Assembly: GCA_027559495.1 (NCBI GenBank)
Contig: JAMXSV010000028.1
Coordinates: 1,736,001-1,800,000, forward strand
Direction of reading: 5' to 3'
Source: Aurifilum marmelostoma
Lineage: Eukaryota; Ascomycota; Sordariomycetes; Diaporthales; Cryphonectriaceae
DNA length: 64,000 nt
The first letter of the stretch is position 1. The number at the start of each line of letters is the position of its first letter. Position numbers and translations under genes: made by a program. The notes under the pieces were generated by a model. The model was not told the DNA's origin. It did no database searches and saw only the letters and a program-made list of their open reading frames with translations. This document shows, in pieces, positions 11,502 through 21,770 of this stretch.

Positions 11502-13453
11502 CTACTTCTGTCTCTTGCTAGGCGGCAAATCTGGTTTCTTGAACACCCCATCGCCGCCTCCGCCGCCGCCAACCTGGGTGAAGGTGCCGCCCTTGAACCA
11601 CCGGTCCTGCTCCTCCTCTCGTTTCCTCTTCAGCTCGGCCTGGACCTTGGGGTCGACCAGCTCCAGGCCCTGCACGGGCGTAAAATTGAGCGACGAGACC
11701 GTGCCACCGGCGCCGAGCGTCGTGCCGACACCAGATGTCCGCAGTCCCTTGCCGCGCAGGTCAAGGCTGCCCGCCGCCGCGGCGTTCTGCCCAAACTTGA
11801 GCGAGCTGGCGGCGCCCGAATTGATGGAACTCGAGAGCCCGCCAATTCCGCCCCATCCTTTGTTCTTGGCGCTGAGTTTCGCGCGCGTGCGGGCGTCGAT
11901 CTGTGTGCCTCGCACCCGCCCTGTGTCTGTCTGTCCGATCATACCCATGCCCACAGTGGAGTCACCCGTGCCATAGCCTGCCTCCTTCTCCTCCTTACCA
12001 AAAGCCACGCGGTTTTGCGCCTTGCGCAGTTCCGTCATGGCCACGGCCTCCTTGGCCTTTCTCGCGCGACGGCCACCACGCTTGCGGCTGGGCTTGTCGT
12101 CCGGCACGGGCAGGGCGCGCTGGCCCTTGTTCAGGGGTTTCTCCTGTAGCTTATCCAGGCGCTCGAGGCAGTTCTGCTTGAAGTCCTCGCCGGTCGAGCC
12201 GTCCGGGCTCGAGTGAGCGCAGTCAACGCGTGCCGCAAGGACGACCTTTGCCGATACTATGCGCAAAGCCTGTTTCTTGATGTCGGATGAGACGCTGCGG
12301 ATGATGGGAGAGTGGAAGAGGAAGCCCTGCTGGCGGACTGTAACGTTCGTGGCCAGAGCGCCACTCTGCTGCTTCTTGGAGCCCCAGGCCGAGATGTTGC
12401 ATGCTGGTGTCTTGGACAGGCCAGTCAGACCGCCCGCTGCGTTGAGCAGTTGTGCTGCTGTCAGGGACCCGACCATGGCCGTCAGATTCGGCGCGAAGAT
12501 GTTCATTCGTGATTGCACGTAGTCCGTGAGCGTCTTCTTGGCCGCATCGAGGTCGATGACCATCTTGCAAGCGCGCATGACCCTGTTCAGCTCATCTAGC
12601 GACATGTCGCGTCCATTTGATCTAGTGGCTTCCAACGTGACAATCATGAGCGAGGGGCCGTCAAGAACGGACTTGAGGCTGGATCCCAGGATGTTGTCCG
12701 CGGTCGTCTGGAGCTTCTTGATATTTTCCTGATCAAACGGTCCATTTCCGAGTACGGCAACGACCTTGGCATACTCGAGAGGGTTCGTGACGAGCGTTTC
12801 CAGCTCAGGAAACCGTACCGAGTAGTGATCTCGGATGTACTTGTGCACCAGCACGACCTCGCTATCGATGGACGTGGAGAGTTGATTCGACTCGGTCAGG
12901 AGCTCGTACTCGGGGTGATCCTCGATGTTTCCGATCAAGGTATCTCGCGCTTCTGGTGGTTGTGCTTGGAAATGTGCGATTTTCTACAGGGATGTCGGAC
13001 GCTCATAGTCAGGGCTAGTGTCCAGAAGAAGGGATGTAAACACTTCGCGACGCCCAATAACGGGGAGTAAATCATATGGGAAAGAGGAGGGGAGAGAGAG
13101 AAAGACACTGAGCGACTAACCTCGAGTACTGGCTCCAAGGTCTTCATGAGCCCTGCAACGGCGCGCACGTCGTTGACTCCTTTTAGCTGCAGCTTTTCTA
13201 TGCGCGCCTTGGCCTCCTCTGGGTCCTCTGGAGCTTGCTTGCCGGCATTTGGCACGCCGCCCATCTCCTCATCTTCATCTCCATCGTCACCGTCCATGTC
13301 GCCGTTGTCGAGGTCCATGTCGCGCGTCGCATGCAGGCCGTTAGGGTCCTCGACAGCGTTGTCGCCCAGGATATCATCACCATTCCGCTCATCGCCCTGC
13401 TCGGACCCCGAGTCCTCAAAGTCCTGAAGAAGCTCATCCACAAGTGTCGACAT
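11502..13453 (-). CDS. prp31: Pre-mRNA-processing factor PRP31 (U4/U6.U5 tri-snRNP)
   Basis: PRP31 binds the 15.5K/Snu13-U4 snRNA complex and is needed to assemble the U4/U6.U5 tri-snRNP. There are two exons, 13453-13121 and 12983-11502. The 137 nt intron has a GTTAGT donor and a CTGTAG acceptor and joins in phase 0, giving 604 residues. The N-terminus is acidic, with Asp/Glu-rich runs around residues 10-70. A helical region with the NOSIC-type segment follows, then the Nop domain at about residues 273-388 (including NLTAMVGSLTAAQLLN, GLTGLSKTPACNI and QGFLFHSPII). A basic Lys/Arg-rich stretch (KRGGRRARKAKEA) leads into the Prp31 C-terminal domain, and the protein ends in a Gly-rich tail. It is somewhat longer than yeast or human PRP31 (about 500 residues), mostly from low-complexity ends. 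It diverges from CLF1. Confidence 0.95.
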
Positions 13454-13927
13454 TTTGAACTGTCGCCGCGGAAGGTGAAGTGCCTCAGCTGGTGGGAAAG
13501 CGGGTAGGCTGGGTTCTGGACATTTGTTTTTGTCTTCCCGGGAAGAAAGTTGACTTGAGGTTCTGTACGATAGTGGTTATAGAAGGCAGCCAAGAGGTTT
13601 AGCAGGGTGGTTCGACAGGCGCCACAAGGTTGCTTAGCGCAAAGCACTGACCACTGCAGCAAGTGTCTCCCGCACCCTGGCGATTGGGTGGAGGCAAAAA
13701 CATCCATCAGCCTCGCTCATCGCGACAACTTCATCCACTTTTGCCTCTCTTACCCATCCTCGCACCTACTCAAGTCCTCTCAAGTTTCGGCCTGAGGCTG
13801 GCAGGAGAAGTAGCAGCAGCAGCTTTCTATTCACAAAACCCCGCCTCTCTTACTGCTCTCGACAGCCAGGCTCACCCCGATCCGCGTTTTCCCCTGCCAC
13901 TGCTGCTCATCGTCGCACCCGCCCACC
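13454..13927. promoter_or_regulatory. Bidirectional promoter between PRP31 and CLF1
   Basis: Only 474 bp separate the start codons of two spliceosome genes facing away from each other, so core promoters and leaders of both must lie here. The half near CLF1 is pyrimidine-rich on the plus strand, typical of a fungal leader. The CLF1 start has an excellent context (CCCACCATGG) and the PRP31 start has A at -3. I see no clear TATA box in either direction. Confidence 0.7.
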
Positions 13928-15938
13928 ATGGAGTCCTCACGTGGGCCCCCACGGGTGAAGAACAAGGGCGCTGCGCCTATTCAGATCAGCGCCGAGCAGC
14001 TGCTCCGTGAAGCTGTCGACAGGCAGGAGGAGGCGCTCCAGAGGCCCGAGCAGCGCTTTGCGGATCTCGAGGAGCTGAAGGAGTTCCAGGGTCGCAAGCG
14101 ACGCGAATTTGAGGACTACATCCGGCGCAACAGTTCTTCTCTCAAGAACTGGACCCAGTACACGGACTTTGAGATCCAGTACAAGGAGTTTGCACGGGCG
14201 CGGTCTGTTTTTGAGCGTGCTTTAGACGCCCTCCCCACCAACCCGGCACTATGGATGCGGTATATCGACTTTGAGATCAAGGAGCGCAACATCCAGCATG
14301 CGCGCAACCTGTTGGACCGCGCGGTCACTCTTTTGCCGCGCGTGGACAAAATGTGGTACAAGTATGTCTATGTACAGGAAGGGCTGGGGGGACATTGCTG
14401 GGTGTCGACAGGTTTTTGAGAGATGGATGACCTGGCAGCCGGACGAGAGGGCTTGGAGCGCCTACATCCACTTCGAGCGGCGGTACCAGGAGTTCGACAA
14501 TGCACGGAACATCTTCCAGAGATTTGTCATAGTCCACCCGGAGCCGCGCAATTATATCAAGTGGGCTAAGTTTGAGGAGGAATTTGGCACCAGCGACATG
14601 GTGAGAGATGTCTTTGGGGTTGCCATCGAGTCCCTCGGCGATGAGTTTGCAGACGAGCGGGTGTTCATTGCCTTTGCACGTTTCGAGTCTAAGCTCAAGC
14701 AGTATGAGCGGGCAAGGGCGATCTTCAAGTTCGCCCTGGATAACCTGCCTCGCTCGAGGTCGATGAAGCTCCATGCCGAGTACACCGTCTTCGAGAAGCA
14801 GTTTGGAGACAGGGAGGGTGTCGAGGACGTTGTGCTTTCAAAAAGGCGGAGGCATTACGAGGAACAGATCAAAGAAAACCCCAAGAACTATGATATCTGG
14901 ATCGACTACGCCAACCTCGAACAGACCTCTGGCGACGTGGACAGGGTGAGAGAGGTCTACGAGAAGGCCGTGGCGCAGGTTCCGCCAGCCCAAGAGAAAC
15001 GGCTCTGGAGGCGGTACATCTACCTCTGGATCTTCTATGCAGTGTACGAGGAGCTGGAGGCCAAAGACGTGGAGCGAGCACGACAGGTCTACGACGAGTG
15101 CCTCAACCTGATACCACACAAAAAGTTCACCTTCTCCAAAGTCTGGCTGCTCAAGGCTCAGTTCGAGATACGCCAGGGCAATCTCACCACCGCACGCAAG
15201 ACGCTCGGCCGCGCCATCGGCATGTGCCCCAAGGACTCGCTCTTCAAGGGCTACGTGGCACTGGAGCAGAAGCTGTACGAATTTCAGCGGTGCCGGATGC
15301 TGTATGAGAAGCATGTCGAGTACAACCCAGCAAACTGCCAGATATGGATTGACTGGGCACAGCTGGAGCGTGGTCTGGGCGACGAGGAGCGGGCGCGGGC
15401 CATCTTCGAGCTGGGAATTGACCAGCCCGTCCTCGACATGCCCGAGATGGTGTGGAAGAAGTATATCGATTTTGAGGAGGAGGAGGCAGAGTACGAGCGG
15501 GCACGCGCGCTGTACGAACGGCTCCTGGAGAAGGCAGACCACCCCAAGGTCTGGATCAGCTACGCCCAGTTCGAGATCAACGTGCCAGACGAGAATGAGG
15601 AGGAGCAGCCGGAGGGCGAGGACGAGGAGCAGCCCGTCTCGGAGGAGGCCAAGGCGCGGGCGCGCAAGGTGTTCGAGCGGGCGCTCAAGAGCATGAAGGA
15701 CAGGAAGGCAGAGCGCGTGACGCTGCTGAACGCGTGGCTGGCATTCGAGAGAGAGCAGGGCACGGCGGAGGATGTGGACAAGGTCGAGAAGCAGATGCCG
15801 CGCAAGGTGCGCAAGAGAAGAAAGAACGACGAGGGAGAGTGGGAGGAGTACGTCGACTACATCTTTCCGGTCGACGACCAGCAGACTGCGGACATTTCGA
15901 ACTTCTTGGCCATGGCGCAGGCTTGGAAGCAGAAGTAG
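13928..15938 (+). CDS. clf1: Pre-mRNA-splicing factor CLF1 (Crooked-neck/Syf3, HAT repeats), with an apparent 1-base frameshift
   Basis: CLF1 is a scaffold of the Prp19/NineTeen complex and is required for spliceosome activation. The frame opens at ATG 13928 and would be about 669 residues, the usual fungal length, if one base is discounted. Nearly the whole protein is HAT repeats, each with the typical Trp/Tyr...Glu pattern (WTQYTDFEIQ, WMRYIDFEIKE, WSAYIHFERRY, WIDYANLEQ, WIDWAQLE). The C-terminal part carries acidic Glu-rich and basic (KVRKRRKN) patches. At 14386-14391 a G6 run breaks the frame: the first frame stops at 14419 while the conserved text continues in the next frame (GLGDIAGCRQVFERW). 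Splicing does not repair this well. A GTATGT...CGACAG intron would be 50 nt, leave the wrong frame and remove conserved residues. An assembly error is most likely. Confidence 0.93.
14386..14391 (+). other. G6 run at the CLF1 frame break
   Basis: Five G residues here would keep one continuous conserved reading frame; six are present. The position is fixed because the conserved frame switches exactly across this run. Confidence 0.8.
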
Positions 15939-16394
15939 TAGACTGTCGAACGAATTTTCTACGGACTCTAGCAATCATGACAAACTTTTACTGGTCCCTT
16001 GCTGGCTGGCCAAGACTCTCTCTACATTATGTGTGTGTGTGTGTGTGTCTATACGCACATTTGCCAGACGATTCATGCTTTCAGAAGCGATGCATACTTT
16101 CTTGTAAAAAGACGGAACCAGAGGATGGTGCAAAGGCAACAAACACCCTTCACGCCGATACTTTCCAGATAGATGGGCCATCTAGCACAATAACAGGTTG
16201 CAAGTGATAAGACACATACATACGTACGTACGTACATACATGACGCTGATGATAGTCTAATGCGAAAGAGACACTACCAACTAATGACCCGTCAACTATC
16301 ATCTCAGTATCCATGTCTTTCATATTCTTGTCAACTCCTCACCCACACAAAGGCGAGCAAGCATGACGGGTAAAACAAGAAGAAGAAAAAATGC
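15939..16394. other. 3' flank of CLF1
   Basis: This holds the CLF1 3' untranslated region, with a (GT)9 run at 16031-16048 and alternating TACG/TACA repeats around 16216-16240. No further gene is seen before the tRNA. Confidence 0.6.
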
Positions 16395-16399
16395 AAAAA
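16395..16399 (-). terminator. RNA polymerase III terminator of tRNA-Gly
   Basis: On the minus strand a T5 run lies two bases past the tRNA 3' end. A T6 run at 16386-16391 could act as a backup. Confidence 0.75.
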
Positions 16400-16401
16400 C
16401 A

Positions 16402-16512
16402 TGCGCAAACCCGGAATCGAACCGGGGGCCCATCGAATCAATTCCTGTTATCAACCAGAGAAGGTCGTGAAGAAGATGGCAACGATGGATTTTACCACTA
16501 AACCATTTGCGC
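16402..16512 (-). tRNA. tRNA-Gly (anticodon GCC) with a 40 nt intron
   Basis: The gene folds into a standard cloverleaf after a 40 nt intron (16476-16437) is removed one base 3' of the anticodon, the canonical site. The mature length is 71 nt before CCA. The acceptor stem GCGCAAA/TTTGCGC pairs perfectly. The anticodon stem CATCG/CGATG encloses the loop TTGCCAT, giving anticodon GCC. The T-arm is CCCGG-TTCGATT-CCGGG. Internal A box (TGGTTTAGTGG) and B box (GGTTCGATTCC) promoters are intact. It lies on the strand opposite to CLF1, about 460 bp past the CLF1 stop. Confidence 0.96.
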
Positions 16513-16777
16513 TTGTTGAAAATCATGTAATTTGATAAGATTATGTATGCAGTATTTGGAATCTGTGTGCGTATTTGGGCAGAGGCGCCAGGGGGGAGGA
16601 CCCCACTCTCTGAGTGGGTAGTGCAACGAACGCTGGAACTATGCTCGGAGAAGCAATCTTGGGTGGATCTTCCCCTTGTCGCTCCCTCGTCGTCCGGAGT
16701 CTGACCGTTGAGATGCGAGCTGGCCCTCGGGGATGCAGGAGCACAAAGGGCATATATCCCACGACATGTTCTTGTCC

Positions 16778-16803
16778 CGAGTCCGGTATACGAGTCCGGT
16801 ATA
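16778..16803. repeat. 13 bp perfect tandem duplication
   Basis: The unit CGAGTCCGGTATA occurs twice back to back. It has the look of a recent slippage event or a small doubled binding site. Confidence 0.8.
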
Positions 16804-17283
16804 CTGTAGCAGCGATAGGCATCGTGACTGTGTCATTTCTCTGTTCCTACAACTCATTACTATGAGTATCTTCCGAGCCAGCCAAGGGAGGAAGGCCTTG
16901 TTGGAGCGTCAGGGCATCATCACGCGCTCACTTTTCTCGTTCCTCTCATGAACTGCTCCCCCCCCCCCCAAGCTCGGACCTATCGTCTCAAAAGACCAGC
17001 CACCGGTCTTGTTCCCTACCAGGCCTGCTAAGCAAAAGCGTCCGGTGTACTCTCTCGCTCCAAAAAGCCAACGACCTGCCCACACCGGCCAGCCCCCCAA
17101 AAAAAGAGCCATGGGACCTGCACTTGCACAGTGACATCATCATCAAAACCCAGCATCATCACCGTGCTCCTTTCGTTCTTGCGACTTTCCCCCACCCAGA
17201 GCCCAGAATGCTTGTCCTCCGGACGTCTTCCTCTCTCTCAACGCCCCCGATACACAGAGGCTAACCAAAGCACCATGTAACAT

Positions 17284-17302
17284 AAAAAAAAAAAAAAAAA
17301 AA
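17284..17302. repeat. A19 homopolymer
   Basis: A run of 19 A in non-coding DNA. A second run of similar length lies near 17928-17949. Confidence 0.85.
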
Positions 17303-19580
17303 CGGGAGAAAAGGATGCCCTCCCCGTCTCATCAAAAGGACGGGACGAGCCTTTCTTTCGCCAAGCTGTCAGTTCCAAGACAAGACCACAGATCCGCGGC
17401 CTGGGGACGAGAACATTGAGAGTAGACGACGTCCCCTCGCAAACGAAGATCCTCCCCTTTCTCCCCATGAGCCCGCTTCTTTAGGAAACAAGGTGGGCGA
17501 GGGCAGGGCAGGTTCGCAAGCCCTGCCACGCAGCACGACCGACGCTTATGCTTTTCCGCTTCGTGTGTGTCTGTCCGTATGCTTTCTAGGATTGGCTTTT
17601 CTCGAAATACTTATTATTGGTATTATTATTAATCATAGAGTACGACACACCGCTTCTCCTCTTTCCGCGGGGGCGAGATCTCCGGCCCCAGCGAGCCAGG
17701 GCCATTCAGTCCGGAATCTCGATTTCCCTCACGGATCAGTGTTGGTTGGGGTGGGGTGGGGGGGGGGGGCGGAAGGCGGTTTCAATGCATATGTCACCTA
17801 GATGTACGTAGTGTGTGTGTCAGACTCGTGCCGTGATATCCAGATCTTCCGTTGTTGGGATATGTCACCTGACATATCCGGACAGCGCCAGCCGGGGGTG
17901 ATTCAGCAGTGCTTGTGAAGCTTGAAATAAAAAAAAAAAAAAAAAAAAAGAGAAAGACCGTCATCGTGAGATTCATCTATCAGAGTGATCGTGAGGTAGA
18001 GCTAGCTAGCATGATAAAGAAAGAGCCAGTATAATATCATCAAATCGTCAAAACGTTTTTGTATCGGCTGAACCAGACAGGAAAATAAGAGAACAAACGG
18101 CAAAGAAAGCAGAGTGAAACAAGAAAGGCGCACAAGTTCGTCAATGTCGTCCCAGTGTCCCACCCTGGCTTTAAAACCCCCCCCCCTCCCACAACGTAAA
18201 TCCTAAGTGAATCAAACCAACTCATCGGCCCCGTCATTCTCGTGCCAAACCAGTCATTTCATTCATCCATTCAAATTTCCACGATCCATGTGTCCACCTG
18301 CAGTAGTGGGACGAGGAGGGCAGAAGAGAAAGTAGAACGGGAGAGAAGGAAGAAAAAAGGGAATCAGCCAGCCACTGCAGCCACAAAAAAATCCCATTTT
18401 CGACCCCCCCCCCTTGCACTATTCTCCCACCTCTCCAACCACCCCTTCGAATTCCCACCTCCGTTCGTGCCGAAGATCGTACCACTCAGACCGCCGCGCA
18501 GCTCGTGCGTACACCCTTTATCCGTTCTTTTTTGTCTTCTCATGCAGGATGCCGTGCAGCCCGCCGATCCGTGACCCACAGCCCGATCTCATCTTTTTTT
18601 CTTCTTTCGTCTTCCGCCCACACATCGTGTTCGTTACACAACCATGATCCAGTGGCACTAAGCGAAGCATCGTGGCGCGTAGACTAGACACGTCAAAGGC
18701 CGATTCCCGGCCCATCATGCCCTCTCGGAATCGTCCCTATCGGGATCGTCGATCTGTTTTTCTTTCTTTTTGCTTAGCGGCGGTACCGCCGATCTGTCAC
18801 AGAAACCAGGGTTTATCAGTATATGTATATATTTTCTTTTTCTTTTTCTTTAAAGAAGAAGAAGAAGCAGCGCGTATGAGACAGGAGTGAACTTCTTTCG
18901 GTGCCAAAAAAAAAAAAGAATTCTGATTGTGATTGTGAGAGAAAAGGGAAATCGTTTCTTTTGGGAGCAAACGCCTGCATCTATATGTGTTTGCTTCCAA
19001 GAAAGACGAGAAATCTTGTGTATGTTCTCGGCAAATAGTAGTAATACTTGTTTGATGAGATTTCTGTGCGTGCGTGCGTGTGTATTGTTGTGCAAGAAGG
19101 GGAAAAGGGAAAGCAAAGTGGCTGGGTGGGGAACGTTGTGAAACCATATTCTTGTGATGTTGGCACGTGGCCACCATTCAGCACAGCGGTATTGAAGCAA
19201 TGGAAGTCGTCAAGGTCATGAGAAGTCCCGTCAAGAAAGCCCACGTCATCTCTTCTCTTTCTCTCACTCGTCCAAATCATTAAATCTTCACGCCATTCTT
19301 TTGAGGAACGCCTCTTCGCTCGATGTTGAAGCCCAGCAGGCATTTTTTCTCTTTTTCTTTCTCTCATCATCATGACATATCGTGAAAGTATTGGTGCTGG
19401 ATGAGAAAGAAAAGGTATAGCCAGTGTATATGTGTTGCTTGTGATGCACGCCTGCGCTCGTGGTGACGGAGCTGCACAGGTCTTGTTGTTGTTCTTGTTG
19501 TTGCTGTCGTGACGTGTGACGCTGACGCAGGAACTGGGTCTTGCTGCTGTGTCACGAGGCGCTATGACGGAGGCCCCTCC

Positions 19581-21770
19581 TCATCTCCTGTCGTTGTATC
19601 CCACAGGAGGCGCGGGCAGGGAAGCGTACGGGTTGCCGTCGCTGTAACGAGGCCCGTCGCCATACCTGCCGTTGCGCATGGGCCCTTGGCTCTGCGTCCT
19701 CGAGCCTCTGTAGTAGCTGCCTCGGTCGTCCTCGTCGTCAGAGTAGTCAGAGTAGCCCGAGTCGCTGTGGTGCTGCTGCATCTTCTGGCGCTGGCGCTCG
19801 AGGCGCTTCATCCGCCGCTGGTGGCGCTCCTCCTTCTTCTCCCTCCACTCGGCACACTCATGGGACATCTCGCGCGCCTCCTTCATCTCCGAGATGGCGC
19901 CCTTGATCCCCATGGCGGCGATGCCCACCGACGCCGCGTCCTGCAGCAGCGCCTTGGACTTGAGCTTCTTGGCCTCGTCTTCCGTGAGCTTCCCCGCCTT
20001 GACGGCCCTGTGCCGCGCGTTCCGCTTCTCCATGCTCTGGTACACGTTGTGTGCTGCGTGAATGGTGGCCACGGCCGCCAGGCCCGTGGTGATGATCTGC
20101 TTACCTCGCATCTTCTTGGCCCTCTTCTCGTCCTCCTCCGAGTCGCCCAGGTCCGAGCTCGACGCCGAGGACCGGGACGACGCCCGGCTGCGCGAGGCGC
20201 CGCCTCGAGACCGAGACCGGGTTCGGTGCAGCCGGTCGTCATCGTAGTCATCACGGTACCGCGCATCCCGAGGCCCGTCCCTGGAGTACTCGTCATCGCT
20301 ATAGCGCCCTCCTCGGCGCGACCCAATCTCGCTCTCGTCGTCCTTCTTGCCGATGCCGATCTTGGCAAGACTCCGGCGCGCCGAGTCCACAACGCTGCGG
20401 CTGCGGCTGCGCTGGCGTCGGGGCGGCGAGTCGTCCCTGCTGTCGTACGAGTCGCGAGACATGCTGCGACGGCGCGAGCGGGACCGCTCCTCGCGGATGT
20501 TGTCGACGGCTTTCTTGGCACCGATGGCACCCAGGCCGGCGGTGGCGAGGGCAGCAAGACCCATGCCGCTCTTGCCGCCTCCCTCTGACCTCGCGCGAGA
20601 GCGAGAACGGCTCCGGCCGTCCTTGTCCTCGATGATCTCCTTCTTGGAGCCATTGATCATGCGGTTTCCGATGAGGCCACCGATGACAGACTCGGCCAGA
20701 CCGATCTTGCTGCCGTCCTTGCCGGGCTTCTGGGCGGCGTCGATGGTGGCAGCACCAGCAGCGGCGGTGAGGATGCGCTTGGCCTTCTCACCTTTCCAGC
20801 TGCCGGGCTCCTTGGAGACGCGGAAGGCCTCGGTCGCACCAGCAATGAGAGAGGCCATGGCGGCCTTCTGCATCTTGTTCCCGCCGGCGCCGCCCTTGCC
20901 AGGAGATCGCGAGCGGCTTCCGCGGTGGCTGCGGGTGTCCGAGCCACGTCCTCGGTCACGACCGCCTTCGAGGTCCCGATCCCCGTGCCTGTCCTTCTCT
21001 TTCTCGCCGCCGCCGCCGCCGCCGCCAGTCAGAGCCTTGAGCGCTCCACCGAGACCGGCAGCCGCGAGGGCGCTCTCGAGGAAGTTCTTGTGGCCCTTCT
21101 TTTGTTTCTCGTCCTCGTCATCCGAATAGTACTCGGTGACCCTGCCGTCGCGGCCCTTGTGAACGATGTGTGTCGACTTCTTCTCGGCCTTGTCGGCGCG
21201 CTTGTTGTAGACCTCGGCGCCCTTGTAGGCGGCGAACGCACCAGCAGCGCCCAGGGCTGCCGACGAGAGGATATTGCGGTGAACATCGCCGCCCTCCTCA
21301 TGGGCCTCACGGCGGTCGAACAGCTCCTTGCCGCCAAGAGCGACGGCGGCACCAGCGACGGCGGCGATGATCTTCTCCTGCTGGCTCAGCATGCGCTTGC
21401 GCTTCCTCTCCTCCTCTTCGATGTAGACGCTCTCGGCCTTCCTGGGCCGACGACGCTGCTGCTGGTAATAGTCATCTTCGTAGTAGTCGCGATCGTCGCG
21501 GCTCCTGCGTGTGTAGACAGAGCGCTCGTCGTCATCATAGCCGTAGTTGCCGGCGGAGCGGGCCCTGCGGACGTCACGCTGGTAGCCTGGGGGCGGGAAG
21601 TCCCTAGGGATATCCTCGACGCTGTCATCGCGGCCCCTAGGCACAAGATCACGGGAGTTGGAAACCCTGAGATAGGGATCCTGGGGTTCGACATACTCCT
21701 CGCGGTAGTATGTCTGTCTCGCACCACCGCCGCGCTCCCGACGGGGCGGGTCGTAGTCGTAGCCGGACAT
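19581..21770 (-). CDS. RS-rich protein with repeated Ala/Gly hydrophobic segments (DUF3824-like)
   Basis: A single-exon 729-residue protein whose function I do not know. The N-terminal 130 residues are rich in Tyr, Asp and Arg. About nine Ala/Gly-rich helices follow, near residues 133-150, 166-186, 228-247, 301-318, 332-346, 356-373, 402-424, 566-590 and 620-645 (for example AAVAGAAVALGG and GLAALATAGLGAIGAKKA). They are separated by highly charged linkers with Arg-Ser dipeptides (SRSRSP, RSRSRSRARS), a Gly run and acidic patches. The C-terminus has a basic coiled-coil-like helix (EWREKKEERHQRRMKRLE). The N-terminus (MSGYDYD) and overall plan resemble fungal proteins annotated with DUF3824. 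The Ala/Gly segments look like glycine-zipper or amphipathic helices that could insert in or lie on a membrane; the RS linkers suggest phosphoregulation. Localisation is unresolved. Confidence 0.82.
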   Translation of the reverse strand: MSGYDYDPPRRERGGGARQTYYREEYVEPQDPYLRVSNSRDLVPRGRDDSVEDIPRDFPPPGYQRDVRRARSAGNYGYDDDERSVYTRRSRDDRDYYEDDYYQQQRRRPRKAESVYIEEEERKRKRMLSQQEKIIAAVAGAAVALGGKELFDRREAHEEGGDVHRNILSSAALGAAGAFAAYKGAEVYNKRADKAEKKSTHIVHKGRDGRVTEYYSDDEDEKQKKGHKNFLESALAAAGLGGALKALTGGGGGGGEKEKDRHGDRDLEGGRDRGRGSDTRSHRGSRSRSPGKGGAGGNKMQKAAMASLIAGATEAFRVSKEPGSWKGEKAKRILTAAAGAATIDAAQKPGKDGSKIGLAESVIGGLIGNRMINGSKKEIIEDKDGRSRSRSRARSEGGGKSGMGLAALATAGLGAIGAKKAVDNIREERSRSRRRSMSRDSYDSRDDSPPRRQRSRSRSVVDSARRSLAKIGIGKKDDESEIGSRRGGRYSDDEYSRDGPRDARYRDDYDDDRLHRTRSRSRGGASRSRASSRSSASSSDLGDSEEDEKRAKKMRGKQIITTGLAAVATIHAAHNVYQSMEKRNARHRAVKAGKLTEDEAKKLKSKALLQDAASVGIAAMGIKGAISEMKEAREMSHECAEWREKKEERHQRRMKRLERQRQKMQQHHSDSGYSDYSDDEDDRGSYYRGSRTQSQGPMRNGRYGDGPRYSDGNPYASLPAPPVGYNDRR

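Larger units (their letters stand above)
16513..19580. other. Non-coding stretch between tRNA-Gly and the RS-rich gene
   Basis: No supportable coding frame. It contains long A-runs (17284-17302 and about 17928-17949), C-runs near 16960 and 18409, and a 13 bp tandem repeat. The last few hundred bases should be the 3' untranslated region of the minus-strand gene ending at 19581. Confidence 0.55.

Noticed and set aside
14363..14412. A 50 nt GTATGT...CGACAG intron to repair the CLF1 frame
   Set aside because: Its removal does not restore the frame (50 is 2 mod 3 where 1 is needed). It would delete residues that look conserved in CLF1, and no branch point is visible.
14838..15974. 378-codon minus-strand frame opposite CLF1
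   Set aside because: Leu/Val/His-rich shadow of HAT-repeat coding; CLF1 on the plus strand is unmistakable.
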